Source: Andrena cerasifolii
Taxonomy: Eukaryota > Arthropoda > Insecta > Hymenoptera > Andrenidae
Length of the DNA stretch: 64,000 nucleotides
Assembly: GCF_050908995.1 (NCBI RefSeq)
Contig: NC_135119.1
Location: 10,540,001 to 10,604,000 of the forward strand
Direction: 5' to 3'
The notes beneath the pieces are model-generated. The model saw only the letters and a list, made by a program, of their open reading frames with translations. It searched no databases and was not told the origin of the DNA. Positions 12,190-23,599 of this stretch are shown here, in pieces. Position numbers and translations under genes: made by a program. Within the stretch, counting starts at the first letter, position 1; every line of letters starts with the position of its first letter.

Positions 12190-13855
12190 ATAACTAAGTA
12201 TTCTAAACTCAGTCCTGCGTTTCCAAACACTAGACTCATAGAACGTGGTATATACTACATTTCTCAGTGGTTAAATATTTAGAACGAAGGTAATGCATAC
12301 TACGTTATTGCCTACTATAAGCTTTCAGAAAGTGTTGCAGTAAGCTTTGCCTAAAGCTCACGCACGTACCAGTACGTTAACAGAGAAATTTGAATACACA
12401 GAAACTAAAGGCAAACCAGTCTTTATTATCACAATTTCGTAAGCGCAGAAATTAACACTCACGAAAGAAGCTTTCCAACACGTGTAATCAATCACACGTT
12501 ATTACGCACATCCCCCCCCCCCCCATTCTACCCCGGTATGAATACTTTAGACGAATCCGAAACACGCAGAGAGAACACATGGTTTTTTAATTTCGCCTGG
12601 TCACTGGAAACTTTGCGGACATACTCGCGCGCGTTCGTTACCTCCTCGTAATTTATTTATCACCAGCGTCCGCGCGCATCATCCAACCTGAATGCTCCCA
12701 CCCCCTCCCCCGCCCCTCATTCATATCCCGAGGCGTTGGGGAATTTTTAATCAAAGCAGCCCGCGCGTCACAGCCCCCCACCCCTTGCACGATTGCATAA
12801 TTATTGAGACGCGACCCGTACCATTCGTGACCATTTAGCCCCATACCAAATCAAAAATCAAGTCAGAGTGACAGATTATCCAGCGAATAATTCTTCAACA
12901 ATGTGCTGAAATGAAAATTGTGTGCTAGTTGACTCGGTAAAAGTTAATGAAAAATTATAAAAATTCCCCTAATAGAGATCCATTTTCAACTGTTTTTGAG
13001 GGATTTGCGTGACTCGCATTTTGTTCAATAATTTATGAATTAAATCTGTTGACTTCAGATCAGCTAATAAATATTTTCTGATTATTATTAATATTGTGTG
13101 ATTTATTTTACAACAACAGCATCAAATGCGGATTCAATGGGAGATTTTCAGTTGTCTCTAGACTTTAGAATAATGGCGAAAGTATATGGTCCCATGTCCA
13201 GCAATTAGGGGTTGCAAAATATCGAATATTCTGATTAGAGGCTTCCTCCACTCCTGAAACTGAAGATAAATAGCTATCCTCTTCCTTAGATAACATTTTT
13301 TATACCCCATTTTGCCCCGTGGCGTATAACCGATGGAACGTAAGGCGAGTTTGCAAAGAGTTCCCCACCCCCTGCTGGCTTCTTTCAATGACACGGATAT
13401 AAATTGGCGCGGTAGGTTAATTTCATGGCCGGCGATCGTCAAAGGGTTCGTCCTTTCAGACCCGTTCTTTCTTGTTCCTCGTTTTATTAGTTGAAATCTG
13501 ACGTAATCCCTTCCACGAGGTGAAGCAATTACAGTAGTGTTCTCCTGATACCAATAGAACGAGAAGAAAATAATGTTACGATTCATTGCATCGCGGGGCA
13601 ACCTTAATTAACAACCCCGCTCCCTTCATCGATCGTTTGTATTTACATTTCTAGAAATCGCGAAAAATAAGCAGAAACAGTGGAGCAACCCAAAGTTTCA
13701 GTAGTATGGACTAGAATAAATCAGACAGTAGTGCAACGCGAGTTTCACGCTGCCAAATTATTCTCAACAAGCTCAACTTTTCAGTCTACCATTCTGCCAA
13801 ACTCTCATGCCCAATTATTCCGCTAATGAACTTACAAATATGAATCTTGTACACA
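12190..13855. other. Intergenic DNA, no gene seen
   Basis: AT-rich sequence with a poly-C run near 12,511-12,524 and a GC-rich patch at 12,600-12,840. A 147-codon minus-strand frame at 13,158-13,601 shows no family signature, so I do not call it. Confidence 0.5.
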
Positions 13856-13858
13856 GCT

Positions 13859-13924
13859 GTGCGTAAACCGCCGATGGGCGTTCCTCGACCACGCTCAACA
13901 GACGTAATTGCTAGATTTCCGCAC
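13859..13924 (-). repeat. 66-bp structured repeat, copy C (inverted)
   Basis: Read on the minus strand it begins GTGCGGAAATC, has GGAACGCCCATCGGCG at positions 41-56 and ends ACGCAC, aligning without gaps to copies A and B over all 66 positions. The middle is unrelated. Its stop-free frame on the plus strand shares M-G-V and F-P-H with the others. Confidence 0.55.
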
Positions 13925-14960
13925 ACGGCCTACGCTCGCCGATTTCTATTCAAAACCGAAATGATTAATGTCCATTTACAAGTGCACTAGGTGGAAACAG
14001 CTCAATTTCCTCTAACTTCCCGCGCCCCTACACTCGCCCCGTAACACTGGCGCAACGAGGAACCCGAACTACCTCCAAACGATTCTCCAAAGTATTAAAC
14101 AGCCAATCAAACTTCCCCTTCAAGGCCTGCTTCGCTAAAAAGGAAGAAGAAGAAGAAGAAACCCACAAAGGGGCGCTGATCACAAGAAAAGAAGGAAACC
14201 CTCGGATAAGCCCGCTGACGTCTTCCTCTCAGACTCGAATGGAGCTCGTTGAAAGGGCGGCAGTGAAGGGGTGGGGACAGAGAGGGGGGTAGGAAAGTTC
14301 CAGAATAGGCTAGGGCTACTCAACGGGGCGCACACAAGCCGTGGGGAGTTGAAAACGCGCGTTTATCTATCCCCCTCGTCGTCGGTGGTCCCTTTTATCA
14401 GCAGGCGCGACCGAGGCTCGCGACATCAGCGCGAGCAAAAAAGCTCCGATGCCAGGGGGTGAGGGAGGGAGGAGCCAGAGGGGAAGGTCCGCGGGAGAAC
14501 GGAAGTATCAAGTTTTAACGAGGTCCCCCGTGTTCGGGTACACGACTCTGAGGGACACTTCGCAGACACAAAGACGTTGGCTGCAGAGCCCGCCCAGAGC
14601 ACGTTTCTCGGGGGGGTTGAAAAGTGTTCCACTGCGAGATACACTGGCCTCTGCCCTTTTCAAATAGGGTGGTGGGGCTTGGGAGCTGGAACGGACAGGA
14701 TTGGGCAGCATTGAACAGTGGATATAGGCCTTTTGGGGACTTGTAGTTTGGGAAGATTCAAGGGGGGTGAATGTAGTAGTGGCTGGTTTTTGGAACTGCA
14801 AGTGGATTGACAGTATTGTGGGAATGAAAGTTCTTTGTGAACGAGTGCAACGTTTCTGAGTAAGCTAGAGTTTTAAACGTGGCTGAAAGGTGTTTGGGAG
14901 TTCTGTTTTATAAAAAAAATTCATGGCGATATTCTTCTGTTTCTCTTGCAGTTAAGTTCA
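13925..14960. other. Intergenic DNA, no gene seen
   Basis: Contains a (GAA)n microsatellite near 14,143-14,161 and a GC-rich patch at 14,200-14,700. No exon-like frame with a recognisable product. Confidence 0.5.
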
Positions 14961-14966
14961 TTTATA

Positions 14967-15490
14967 CAGTAGCGGATAAAAAAGTCAACACTTTTTCGAT
15001 CCACTCTACCTCTATTATTTTTTAACATCAACTCAAAACGGCAGCATGTGCCCAATATATATATTCTGATAGAGAATTTAAAACTGTATAGAACCCAGTT
15101 AAAGTTGAATTTATTTAACTAACAAACAAAATCCCAGCACAACATTAAAAACGACAACACCCTTTTAAAGCTGTTAAAAAGTTACCACTTTCGAAAAGTA
15201 ACACATAAAATCTGATATTTCGGAAGGGCACCTTCTGCTTTCAGGACGGCCCAAAAGAATACCAAAAGTGGTAGCTCTTTTGTCGGCTCCAAAAATATGT
15301 TATCCCGTTAAATGTCATAAAATTGTTTTTTTTTGTTAGTTACATAAATTAAATTTTAACTGTGTTTTATATAGCTTTCAATTATCCATCAGAATATGTA
15401 TATTAAACACATAAAACAGCTCCAAGTTGATGTTAAAAAATAACAAAAATAAAGCAAATCGAAAAAGTGGTAACTATTTTGTCCGCTAAT
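14967..15490. mobile_element. Foldback MITE with arms of about 190 bp
   Basis: The left arm starts TACAGTAGCGGATAAAAAAG. The right arm, reversed, starts TTATTAGCGGACAAAATAG. Both continue through a CACTTTTTCGAT block, a TTTTTTAACATCAACT block, ATTCTGAT and CAGTTAAA. The left TA fits a Tc1/mariner-type insertion. There is no coding capacity. Confidence 0.65.
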
Positions 15491-15499
15491 AATAAAAAT

Positions 15500-16900
15500 C
15501 TATTTTTGAATCTTTACTAGCATTGTCATTTCTTTTTTACAACTAATTTGTAAAAACCTTATTTATCTCGGTTTTAATGTTAATGGACTTGCACCGATTG
15601 GCTTCTAAACCTGCCATTTACATCGAGGATATGGATGATGGCCTCTCCTACCTGCCATGCAATTTTCTGTTAAATTGGTATTCAAAACTACACTGCTCTC
15701 GAAGTGAGATGCAGCAGTTGCAGTGAGTTTCTAGAGCCCCTCTGCTTCTCCCCACATCTTCAACCCCTCTCCTCCAACACAGAGCATCCCCCACGCGAGG
15801 ACTGTTTACGCGGAATCTCCCAGATTATTAAAAGCCACGAAATCGTCCGCTGGAATTAACGTCGCTAATCGCGACAGTCTCCCACCCCCGCCGCTGAATA
15901 AAACATGAAATTAAAGCTTCCAACCGTGCTCCGCGAAAGTTTCGACGAAAATGCAGGGATGGAGACGAGGCCTCTCTATTTATTAGCGCGCGGTTCGACG
16001 ATATCTTCGAGTGCTCGTAAATTTCAAGCAGCTGCCCCCGTTGCCCCGGGATAACGAGGTAAATGGAATTTCCAGGGAAGCAAGCAGGCACGATGCGCGC
16101 CTCGGCTTGTTTGCATTTTTCGTTACCGAACAGCGTACCGAAAAAAGAAGAGCGCCGGGAGGGGAGAAGAAGGGAAACAGAGTCGGCAAGTGGGGTGCAA
16201 TTAATATCGCGTTGGATGCGAGCGGATATTTAAAGCCTCTCGAGGGTTGAAGGGGAGGCGGGGGGGGGGGGCTGAATCGTAATTCCGAATTTCATAAATC
16301 ACTGTTCCGTCGTCGAGAGAGTAATAGGGGGAGGGTGTTGTGTGTTTACAGGTGTCGCCAGGGTGGAATATTTAAAGCGGAGTGGAGCGTGCACGGGGAT
16401 AAATAAAGTCAGCCGGAGAAAATATTATTCTGCGGATAATTCAGCGGAAAATAAACTTCTCCGCTTTGAATGCAACGAATCTGGAAGAATGCCGGGACGT
16501 CGCGGGGAGAAACATTTTCCTCGGGGTGGAACGCGAGATTAAGCCCCGCGAATAATGGCTACTCACCCCTGGCCACTCGCCCCTTGCCCACCACCCTCCT
16601 TGCAGCCGCGGCAAGCTGTTTTACATTTAAATCAAACCTGGTGTCTCGAAATCAATTCGAGCCGTGGCCCCGGGTGTTTTACAATTTAAATACCTGGGAT
16701 CGAGGCGGGGAATAAAAGAAGATCGCTCATAAAGCGTCCATTAAGTTGATGGCAGTCGCCTTCCGGGCTTCGTGGATTCACCTCCGGGACGACATTTTGT
16801 TTCTGCTGGGAACTGGGTGGAGGGCTCCCTCGAGGGGACTTAATCGCGTGAAAATTAGAGTGGTGGTAGATGAAGGCAGGTGTTGGCTTTGAGAGGCGTG
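15500..16900. other. Intergenic DNA, GC-rich in parts, no gene seen
   Basis: CpG-rich patches at 15,780-16,260 and 16,470-16,830 and a poly-G run near 16,258-16,270. No exon with a recognisable domain. Confidence 0.5.
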
Positions 16901-16907
16901 ATATTAG

Positions 16908-17098
16908 GAGTTGCGTTTTGGGGAGCAACCCTTATGGATTGGTTTCGCTGGGAATATTTCGGTGATGTTGTATTATTTAAAAGCTGTGGATTAAGGGTTT
17001 GCTTTGATACTGCGAATATGTTGAATACCAACTCAATCAGCGATGGAGTTATCGTTCTGGGGAGCAACCTTTGGACTTTGGTTTTGCTAGGAATATTT
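16908..17098 (+). repeat. Direct repeat of about 55 bp, two copies
   Basis: GGAGTTGCGTTTTGGGGAGC at 16,908 and GGAGTTATCGTTCTGGGGAG at 17,045 begin two copies, both ending in a GGAATATTTC block, about 137 bp apart. Confidence 0.55.
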
Positions 17099-17483
17099 CT
17101 CTGGTGGCCGGGCCATGGAGTGGTAAGTCAGAATTATTAGTTCTGCAGGAAGACATTTGGAATGTTTAAAGTGCTATGGAAGATCAGGTGTTAAATTTTG
17201 GACGTGAAAGTTGATAACACAGATGTTGAAAGAAGCTTTTATTTTTAACTTCGATTCGCAAAACACAACAAGAAAGAAACTGTTTAGGCTGGAGGTGAGA
17301 TATTCTTTATACTCATTTGCCTGCCCACCAGAGATTTAAGGGGAGGTTCCGGTCTAAAAGTCGATTTTTTTATTATTTCATTTTTCGAATGTTCAACCTT
17401 TTAGGAATGCGTGTTTAAAAGGATTTGTTGAAACTCGTGAAATTTCCGAAGTTATAGGCTTCTGAGTAGCGGCAAATGCATGG

Positions 17484-20312
17484 GTAGGGGAGGCCGGGGC
17501 TAAAAGTTCCGATTTCGATAAACCATAAAAATGATTGGAAAATAATGTAGTTATTCTCTTCACTATTGACTAATTTCTTGTTAAATTTATTATATCTTCT
17601 GATTTTAAGCTTGTGTTTAATATATTGTAATAGGTTTCCCGTAGAAAGTAATTTATTTGTGGCTGATCGAAGCGGAACTTCTTACCCCTATATGGGGCAA
17701 GTTGTTATCGCATTGGGGTAAGTTGTTACTATGATATAAGAGTTGCCTTTTAATGAAATATTTCATTTTCTAATGAAGTAAAGCAGAATTTTATTAATAA
17801 TGGTTATTTATGAAGGTTCGGACCAACAAAAATGTATTATCTTTAAAAGAAAACCAAAAGCGACAGTTTTTATTTATCTTTACGCATAACTTCGATCGAA
17901 GTCGTGTCCCTTTCCGCCTTTCATTCATATGTTCGCATCTTAAAGCACAGCGGAAACAATTTATACATTTGCGGTAGGTCTGTGACGATAGCACCCCCAA
18001 ATTCGAATTTTTGGAAAAACTCAACGGCATTCGTTTGTCCATCGTTTGCCCATAAAAAATTTTTTTTTGCCCACCCTCCAAAAAAAGTTATGAACAAAAT
18101 AAAAAATTTGTCTTCATCACCCATCATGAATGCATTTCAATTTTTTAATAGAAGGATACGAATATACCCGATCTGGCCACGTTTGCCCACTCTCAGATTT
18201 CATTTGCCCACCCTCCAGAATTTAAATAAAAAATAAAAACCGCGAAAACATGGGTATAGATGAAGCGATCGCGTTAAAGTTCGATTATTCTCGAACATAT
18301 TATCAAAATCGTTCGTTCAACAGTGCAATTCGTTAGTTTAGATGTAGAAGAGATTTGCCCATCCATTAATTTCGTATGCCCACCCTTCAGAATCGAATTA
18401 TTAATGAAGATAGCCAAGAAGTGCGGTACCCGTTAAAGCGATCGCGTTAAAGTTCGATTTTTCTGGAAAATATTATCAAAATCGTTCTTTCAACGATGCA
18501 TATCGTTTGTCCAGATGTAGAAGAGATTTGTCCATCCATTAATTTCGTATGCCCACCCTCCAGAATCGAATTATTAATAAAGATAGTCAAGAAGTGCGGT
18601 ACCCGTTGAACCGAATACCTTTCCGTTCGTTTTTTCCCGAATGAATTATCAAAATCAATTGTACTTACCGTAAAGGTTGAAGGTGTTTGGTGACATGTTA
18701 TCCAAGAAATGTTGCACACACTTCTTTCTCACTTTATTCGAACGACACTTCAATTTGTATCGCTCATCGAACACTTCACACTTTTCACACATCTGCAGCA
18801 TGTGCAGAATAACACCAGAGTGGTTTTCTAGTCATTTTTCACTAATTACCGCAATGATATCGCACAACGGGAATTAATATAATCTCACAGTTACTTCACA
18901 AACCGTAAATGAATGCACGGTCTCGCAAGAGTTGCGTCCGAACTCTGTAGACCGACTGACTTTCGTGCGTCGTTGGAAGGAATTCGAGGGTATCGCAGAC
19001 ATCTGTTTACGTTTCGGCACGTTCGATGACGACACGCAGCGTTGATACCCTAAAGGGTAGCAGCGCCGAGTGCCACTGCCGAAACGTAAACAGATGTCTG
19101 CGATAGTCTCGAATTCTTTCCAACGACGCACTTCTTGGCTATCTTTATTAATAATTCGATTCTGGAGGGTGGGCATACGAAATTAATGCATGGGCAAATC
19201 TCTTCTACATCTAAACTAATGAACTGCATCGTTGAAAGAACGATTTCGATAATATTTTCCAGAAAAATCGAACTTTAACGCGATCGCTTCAACGGGTACC
19301 GCACTTCTTGGCTATCTTTATTAATAATTCGATTCTGGAGGGTGGGCATACGAAATTAATGCATGGGCAAATCTCTTTTACATCTAAACTAATGAACTGC
19401 ATCGTTGAAAGAACGATTTCGATAATATTTTCCAGAAAAATCGAACTTTAACGCGATCGCTTCACCTGTACCCTTCTTTTCGAGGTTTTTATTTTTTATT
19501 TAAATTCTGGAGGGTGGGCAAATGAAATCTGAGAGTGGGCAAACGTGGCCAGGTCGGGTACATTCGTATCCTTCTATTAAAAAATTGAAATACATTCATG
19601 ATGGGTGATGAAGACAAATTTTTTATTTTGTTCATAACTTTTTTTGGAGGGTGGGCAAAAAAAAAATTTTTTATGGGCAAACGTGGGCAAACGAAGGACA
19701 ATCATTTCCCACCGATAAATCATTAAAACGTTTTCATGGGGGTGCTGATGAAAATTTTTTTTTGCCATAATTTTTTTTTTAAGGGTGGGCAAACGAAATT
19801 TTTTTATGGGAAAACATGGGCATACGATGAACAAACGAATGCCGTTGAGTTTTTTTAAAAAATCGAATTTGGGGGTGCTATCTTCACAGACCTATTTGCG
19901 GCAGGGCAAGTTTTTACGGTAACAACGTGCCCCAAGTCACGGTAACAACTAGCCCCTACCGACACATGTAGCAATTTCAAAGACTATTCTGCTTATACAT
20001 GTATTCAAACGATAAACACTATTACACCATGTTCTTAAATGTCATTTGATCCATAAGAACGATTCAATCTATAATATCGACGTTAAATAATTGAAATAGA
20101 CCAAAAAGTAATGATAGAAAAATTTTTACTTATCTGGTACGCGACTAATAGGTCCTTGCTTACAACCACACAATTCGCTGTCGCGGACGCTATTAAAGTG
20201 GGCGACAGAGTAGCGTGATCAACTCACACGGAAAAAATAATTTAAAGTACAACGCTCTTTTTATTTTGAAGATAGAGCCGTCGGAACAACTTACCCCCGG
20301 TCTCCCCTAACA
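17484..20312. mobile_element. Nested foldback element with tandem 175-bp units on both arms
   Basis: The ends read TAGGGGAGGCCGGGG (left) and, reversed, TTAGGGGAGACCGGGG (right). Inside, the block GGGGCAAGTTGTTA near 17,694 has an inverted partner near 19,925. The arms contain a two-copy tandem unit of about 175 bp at 18,259-18,609 and, inverted, at 19,134-19,470. TTTGCCCACCCTCC recurs in the left arm and GGAGGGTGGGCAAA in the right. A palindrome occupies the centre. No coding capacity. Confidence 0.6.
18965..19131. repeat. Near-perfect palindrome at the core of the foldback
   Basis: The arm at 18,965-19,018 pairs with 19,077-19,131 with very few mismatches. Shared text includes CGCAGACATCTGTTTACG and its reverse complement. 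The spacer is about 58 bp. Confidence 0.75.
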
Positions 20313-20344
20313 CCCGGCCACTCGGCACTCACGTAAAACTTTAA

Positions 20345-20705
20345 ACGCGTTTTTCTCGAAACAGTGTTCTCAAAACGGTGGGACCTGTATCTCCAAAAGT
20401 TATTATCCGATTCGACTGAAACTTTTTTTACTTTGAAGAATATACTTCTGGCTAGGAGGGAAACCAGAAAAAATACAAAAAATTGAAGATTTATAATTTT
20501 CAAAGGCGTTGAAAGGACGAAAAATATGGGGGAAAAGTGATTTCAAACTTCAAGTGTCGTTATTTTCTAACAAAATGTAATTTTTTTATTTCTTCTGGTT
20601 TACCCCCTAGCCAGAAGTATATTCTTCAAAATAAAAAAAGTTTCAGTCGAATCGGATAATAACTTTTAGGGATACAGGCCCCACCGATTTGGATCAATTT
20701 TTTGA
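20345..20705. repeat. Large hairpin with arms of about 130 bp
   Basis: GTTATTATCCGATTCGACTG near 20,399 is matched in reverse by CAGTCGAATCGGATAATAAC near 20,645. Pairing continues through a GAAGAATATACTTCTGGCTA block. The hairpin lies inside the TTAA-flanked element. Confidence 0.65.
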
Positions 20706-20899
20706 CGCCTTGACTTTACCGACTCCCCAGTGCCGTCTGTAATGATTAATTATAAAACAAAAAATATATTTCTACAGTTTAAGACATCCTTAATACAATG
20801 CAAAAAGTCCCATTAAATTATATATAGTAGTTTTCCTTTAATTAATTCCTAAAGATCACCTATTTTGGGGGGCTCTAGACCGGAACATCCCCTTAAGGA

Positions 20900-21585
20900 A
20901 AACTGTATTCTTCGCAAGCTAAAAATTAGTTATAAGTATACAGGCAGTACGACCTCATTTAACGATGGATTATCCACTACCACGTACCATCCACAAGACC
21001 TATGTATGTAACCTAATACTCTTAACAAATAAAATTCTTAATACTTTCCTCCCTTTTTGTACATTCGTGCTTATTAAACCTCGAGCTTTAATTGCTGTAG
21101 GAATTCAAGGAAAGTTCATTGAGAGCCCCCTCAACCATCAATTGAGCGACACAAGTCGAACACCGTTGGGGTTCGTTATCGATTTCGTAAGAGTATCCAC
21201 GGCGGCGAGATTCGAGCATCGCGTGGAAGCTGAGGAAACTTCACCAGTCGACGCTGCAAAGTTTTACGCGAAGGGAACATCCGTATCCTAGCGTCCTGAA
21301 ATGTAAGCCCGTGGCCCCCGCAGCCCCCCCTGAATGCCGTGGAAAAATCACTCCGCGTAAAGAAGGCAGTCTAGTGTTAGCTATATGCCACGTGATGCCC
21401 GGAAAGTTGCAAGCCTCTTGAAAAGCCGGTGACAGGAACTCGTGGAAATTTTCACCTGAAATTAGGTATTTATATCGGGCTGCGCGTGGCAGCTCTCCAT
21501 ATAGGTCTCGCAAGCAGCTGCTGAGTCCTTCTCTATCGAATATGGGGGAAGAAGTTGGTTGGTAGCTTTGGTGAGTTGTAGCCCT
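20900..21585. other. Intergenic DNA, no gene seen
   Basis: AT-rich on the left, moderately GC-rich at 21,170-21,500. A 108-codon frame at 20,965-21,291 has no recognisable feature. Confidence 0.5.
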
Positions 21586-21589
21586 AGGG

Positions 21590-22010
21590 TAGTCATTATT
21601 TCAGGACACTGGGATCCTTATTTTAAGGAGCTTGGTCTTTGGGAAACGAGAACCCTTACAATTAGGGTAGGATTTAATTTTTTCTTTTTTTTAAGTTTAG
21701 TTTTGGTATCTAGAACACTGTGACCTTTACTTCAAGGTCCTAGGACCCTTATTTTAGGAACCTAGGTCCTTAGAAAACTAGAACTCTTATTTTAAGCTCC
21801 TTGAGTCCTAGGGCTGTTGACTCCACTGAAAGTTTAGGTCCCTAGAACACTGGGCCCCTTATTTTGGGACCCCTAAGTTTTAGCACACTGGGAACCTTAT
21901 TGTAGTAACCTAGGTCCTTAGAAAACTAGGGCCCTTACTTTAGGATTCTAGGTTCATAAAAATCCAGAACCCTTGTTTTATTATTTTACCCCATTCCGTT
22001 AATTTAGGAC
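21590..22010 (+). repeat. Degenerate tandem repeat, unit about 40 bp
   Basis: Blocks of the form CCTAGGTCCTTAGAAAACTA alternating with a CCCTTATTTTAGG-like block recur about ten times with many substitutions and unequal spacing. Confidence 0.6.
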
Positions 22011-22965
22011 CCTTGAATCCTAAGACACTAAGATTTTCACCTGACCCTGCATCCTCACAACACCACCCGCTTCGTCTACAACTCTAGACCCCTAAAACCT
22101 AGTACCCTCGAAAGTTTTCTCCTCAAATCAGGGACCCAGGAAAGTATTCAGCACACTTTCTAACCCAGACCACTCCCAAGGTCCTGGGACATGTACAAAT
22201 GTAACCAAGCAAGTACAACTCTGCGATAAATAACGAAGAATTTCTGCGAGGCATAGTGCACAACCCTCTTTCCGCGCAAATACATCAAACTTCCGCGTGG
22301 ATACATGTATTTCCGCGGTCACAACTGAATCACACGCGAGCAAGGGATTATTCCCGAAAGAAAGCCTCGGTGGGCATTGAAAGGCCGCACTAACGGGGTT
22401 AAAAACAAAAGCTCCGCATTATACACGGGACGGTACACGGCGAATATTCGTTAGAAAGTAATGAAAGCTGTTGTTCGGATGCCTGCTGCTGGAAAAATCG
22501 CTGTTCCCCTCCGAAAACCTGGAGGAACGCTTGGAGTGATGAGCGCAAAAAAAGAGAGGAGAAGAGTAAAAATAGGGGAACAAGAGACGCGCGAGAATTC
22601 CGGCGAATTTTCCGCCGAACCATCCCCAGCCGACGATATTTTAACGTGCACGCCGCTGGTTTACACGACATCGCGGTATCATATTCGATCGGAGAGCGGG
22701 GGCAGAAGCGATGATAACGGGTGAGGGAAATTGAAAGAGTTTAAGAAGACTGTGACGGAAGAACGAAACATTCCGAAGATATTAAAGTTGAAGTTATTGA
22801 AATTGAATTTTCACTTCTTGCAGCTCACGCGCTTTGAAAATTTCGAGTGTAAGAGGAATAGATGTCCGCATAGTAACTTGTAGATATGTATACCTTAGAT
22901 GTAGTCTTCCATGTTTCTATTCCAGCAGGAATAACTTCCACAATTTCAATAAAAAAATTTACACA

Positions 22966-23059
22966 TACAGCAAATTCTCGTTATAAGCTCATTTCGACTA
23001 TGCGTTATATGCTCGGTCGCTATCTCCGAGCATGGAGCCTATAACGAGAGTTTACTGTA
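22966..23059. mobile_element. 94-bp palindromic mini-MITE
   Basis: The left end is TACAGCAAATTCTCGTTATA and the right end, reversed, is TACAGTAAACTCTCGTTATA. TA lies at both edges. The whole unit is almost one imperfect palindrome. Confidence 0.6.
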
Positions 23060-23239
23060 CTCAACACCAAATTCACAGATTTTCATCGACTGCCTCCACT
23101 CTGTAGATGGAATCTTACAGCATCGAAAATAATTAGAACCAAAATGGTACATCAAAAACACCAAGCGCAATGTTAATCTTACTACTACTTTCCTCGTCGA
23201 CTACTTACTCAAAAAGCCGACAGAAGTGTTATGCATAGT

Positions 23240-23576
23240 AGAAAGAATGGCCCAAAAATGAGGGGGTTTTTCATTCGTTTTGAATGCCACCTTATGATGA
23301 CGCATTAATCGCAATAAATTTTCAAGTTCAGTCGACAATTAGCTTCTGAGATATGGAAGGTCACAGTTAAATAAAACAAACAGTTACTACACAGACATTT
23401 ATTTGTTTTTATCTTGACCAACTGCGACCTCCCATATCTCAGAAACTAATTACCACGTCAACCTGAACATTTGTTGCGACTGATGTCTCACCATAAATTA
23501 TCATTTGGCACAGAATTCAGTTTGAAAATCATGGGACCAAAAGGAGCCATTTCTTGGGTCACTCTTTCTTTCAAAT
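23240..23576. repeat. Foldback repeat with arms of about 130 bp
   Basis: GAAAGAATGGCCCAAAAATG on the left corresponds to a reversed GAAAGAAAGAGTGACCCAAG on the right. The inner arms share TTTCTGAGATATGGGAGGTC versus CTTCTGAGATATGGAAGGTC. There is no coding capacity. Confidence 0.6.
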
Positions 23577-23599
23577 TAGCAACAGATATTCTTCGCAAT

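Larger units (their letters stand above)
17336..20896. mobile_element. TTAA-flanked inverted-repeat element (piggyBac-like, non-autonomous)
   Basis: The left end is TTAA then GGGGAGGTTCCGGTCTA; the right end, reversed, is TTAA then GGGGATGTTCCGGTCTA. TTAA on both sides is the target-duplication signature of piggyBac-type elements. About 3.56 kb inside holds no transposase frame. It is filled by the nested foldback at 17,484-20,312 and a second hairpin at about 20,345-20,705. The family assignment rests only on TTAA and the terminal repeats. Confidence 0.55.

Noticed and set aside
11212..12239. Long frames on both strands encoding Cys/Thr/Lys-rich or Phe/Val/Leu-rich repeats
   Set aside because: They are produced by a 30-bp tandem repeat whose unit is a multiple of three.
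13158..13601. 147-codon minus-strand frame
   Set aside because: No domain or conserved motif pattern; length is within chance for this base composition.
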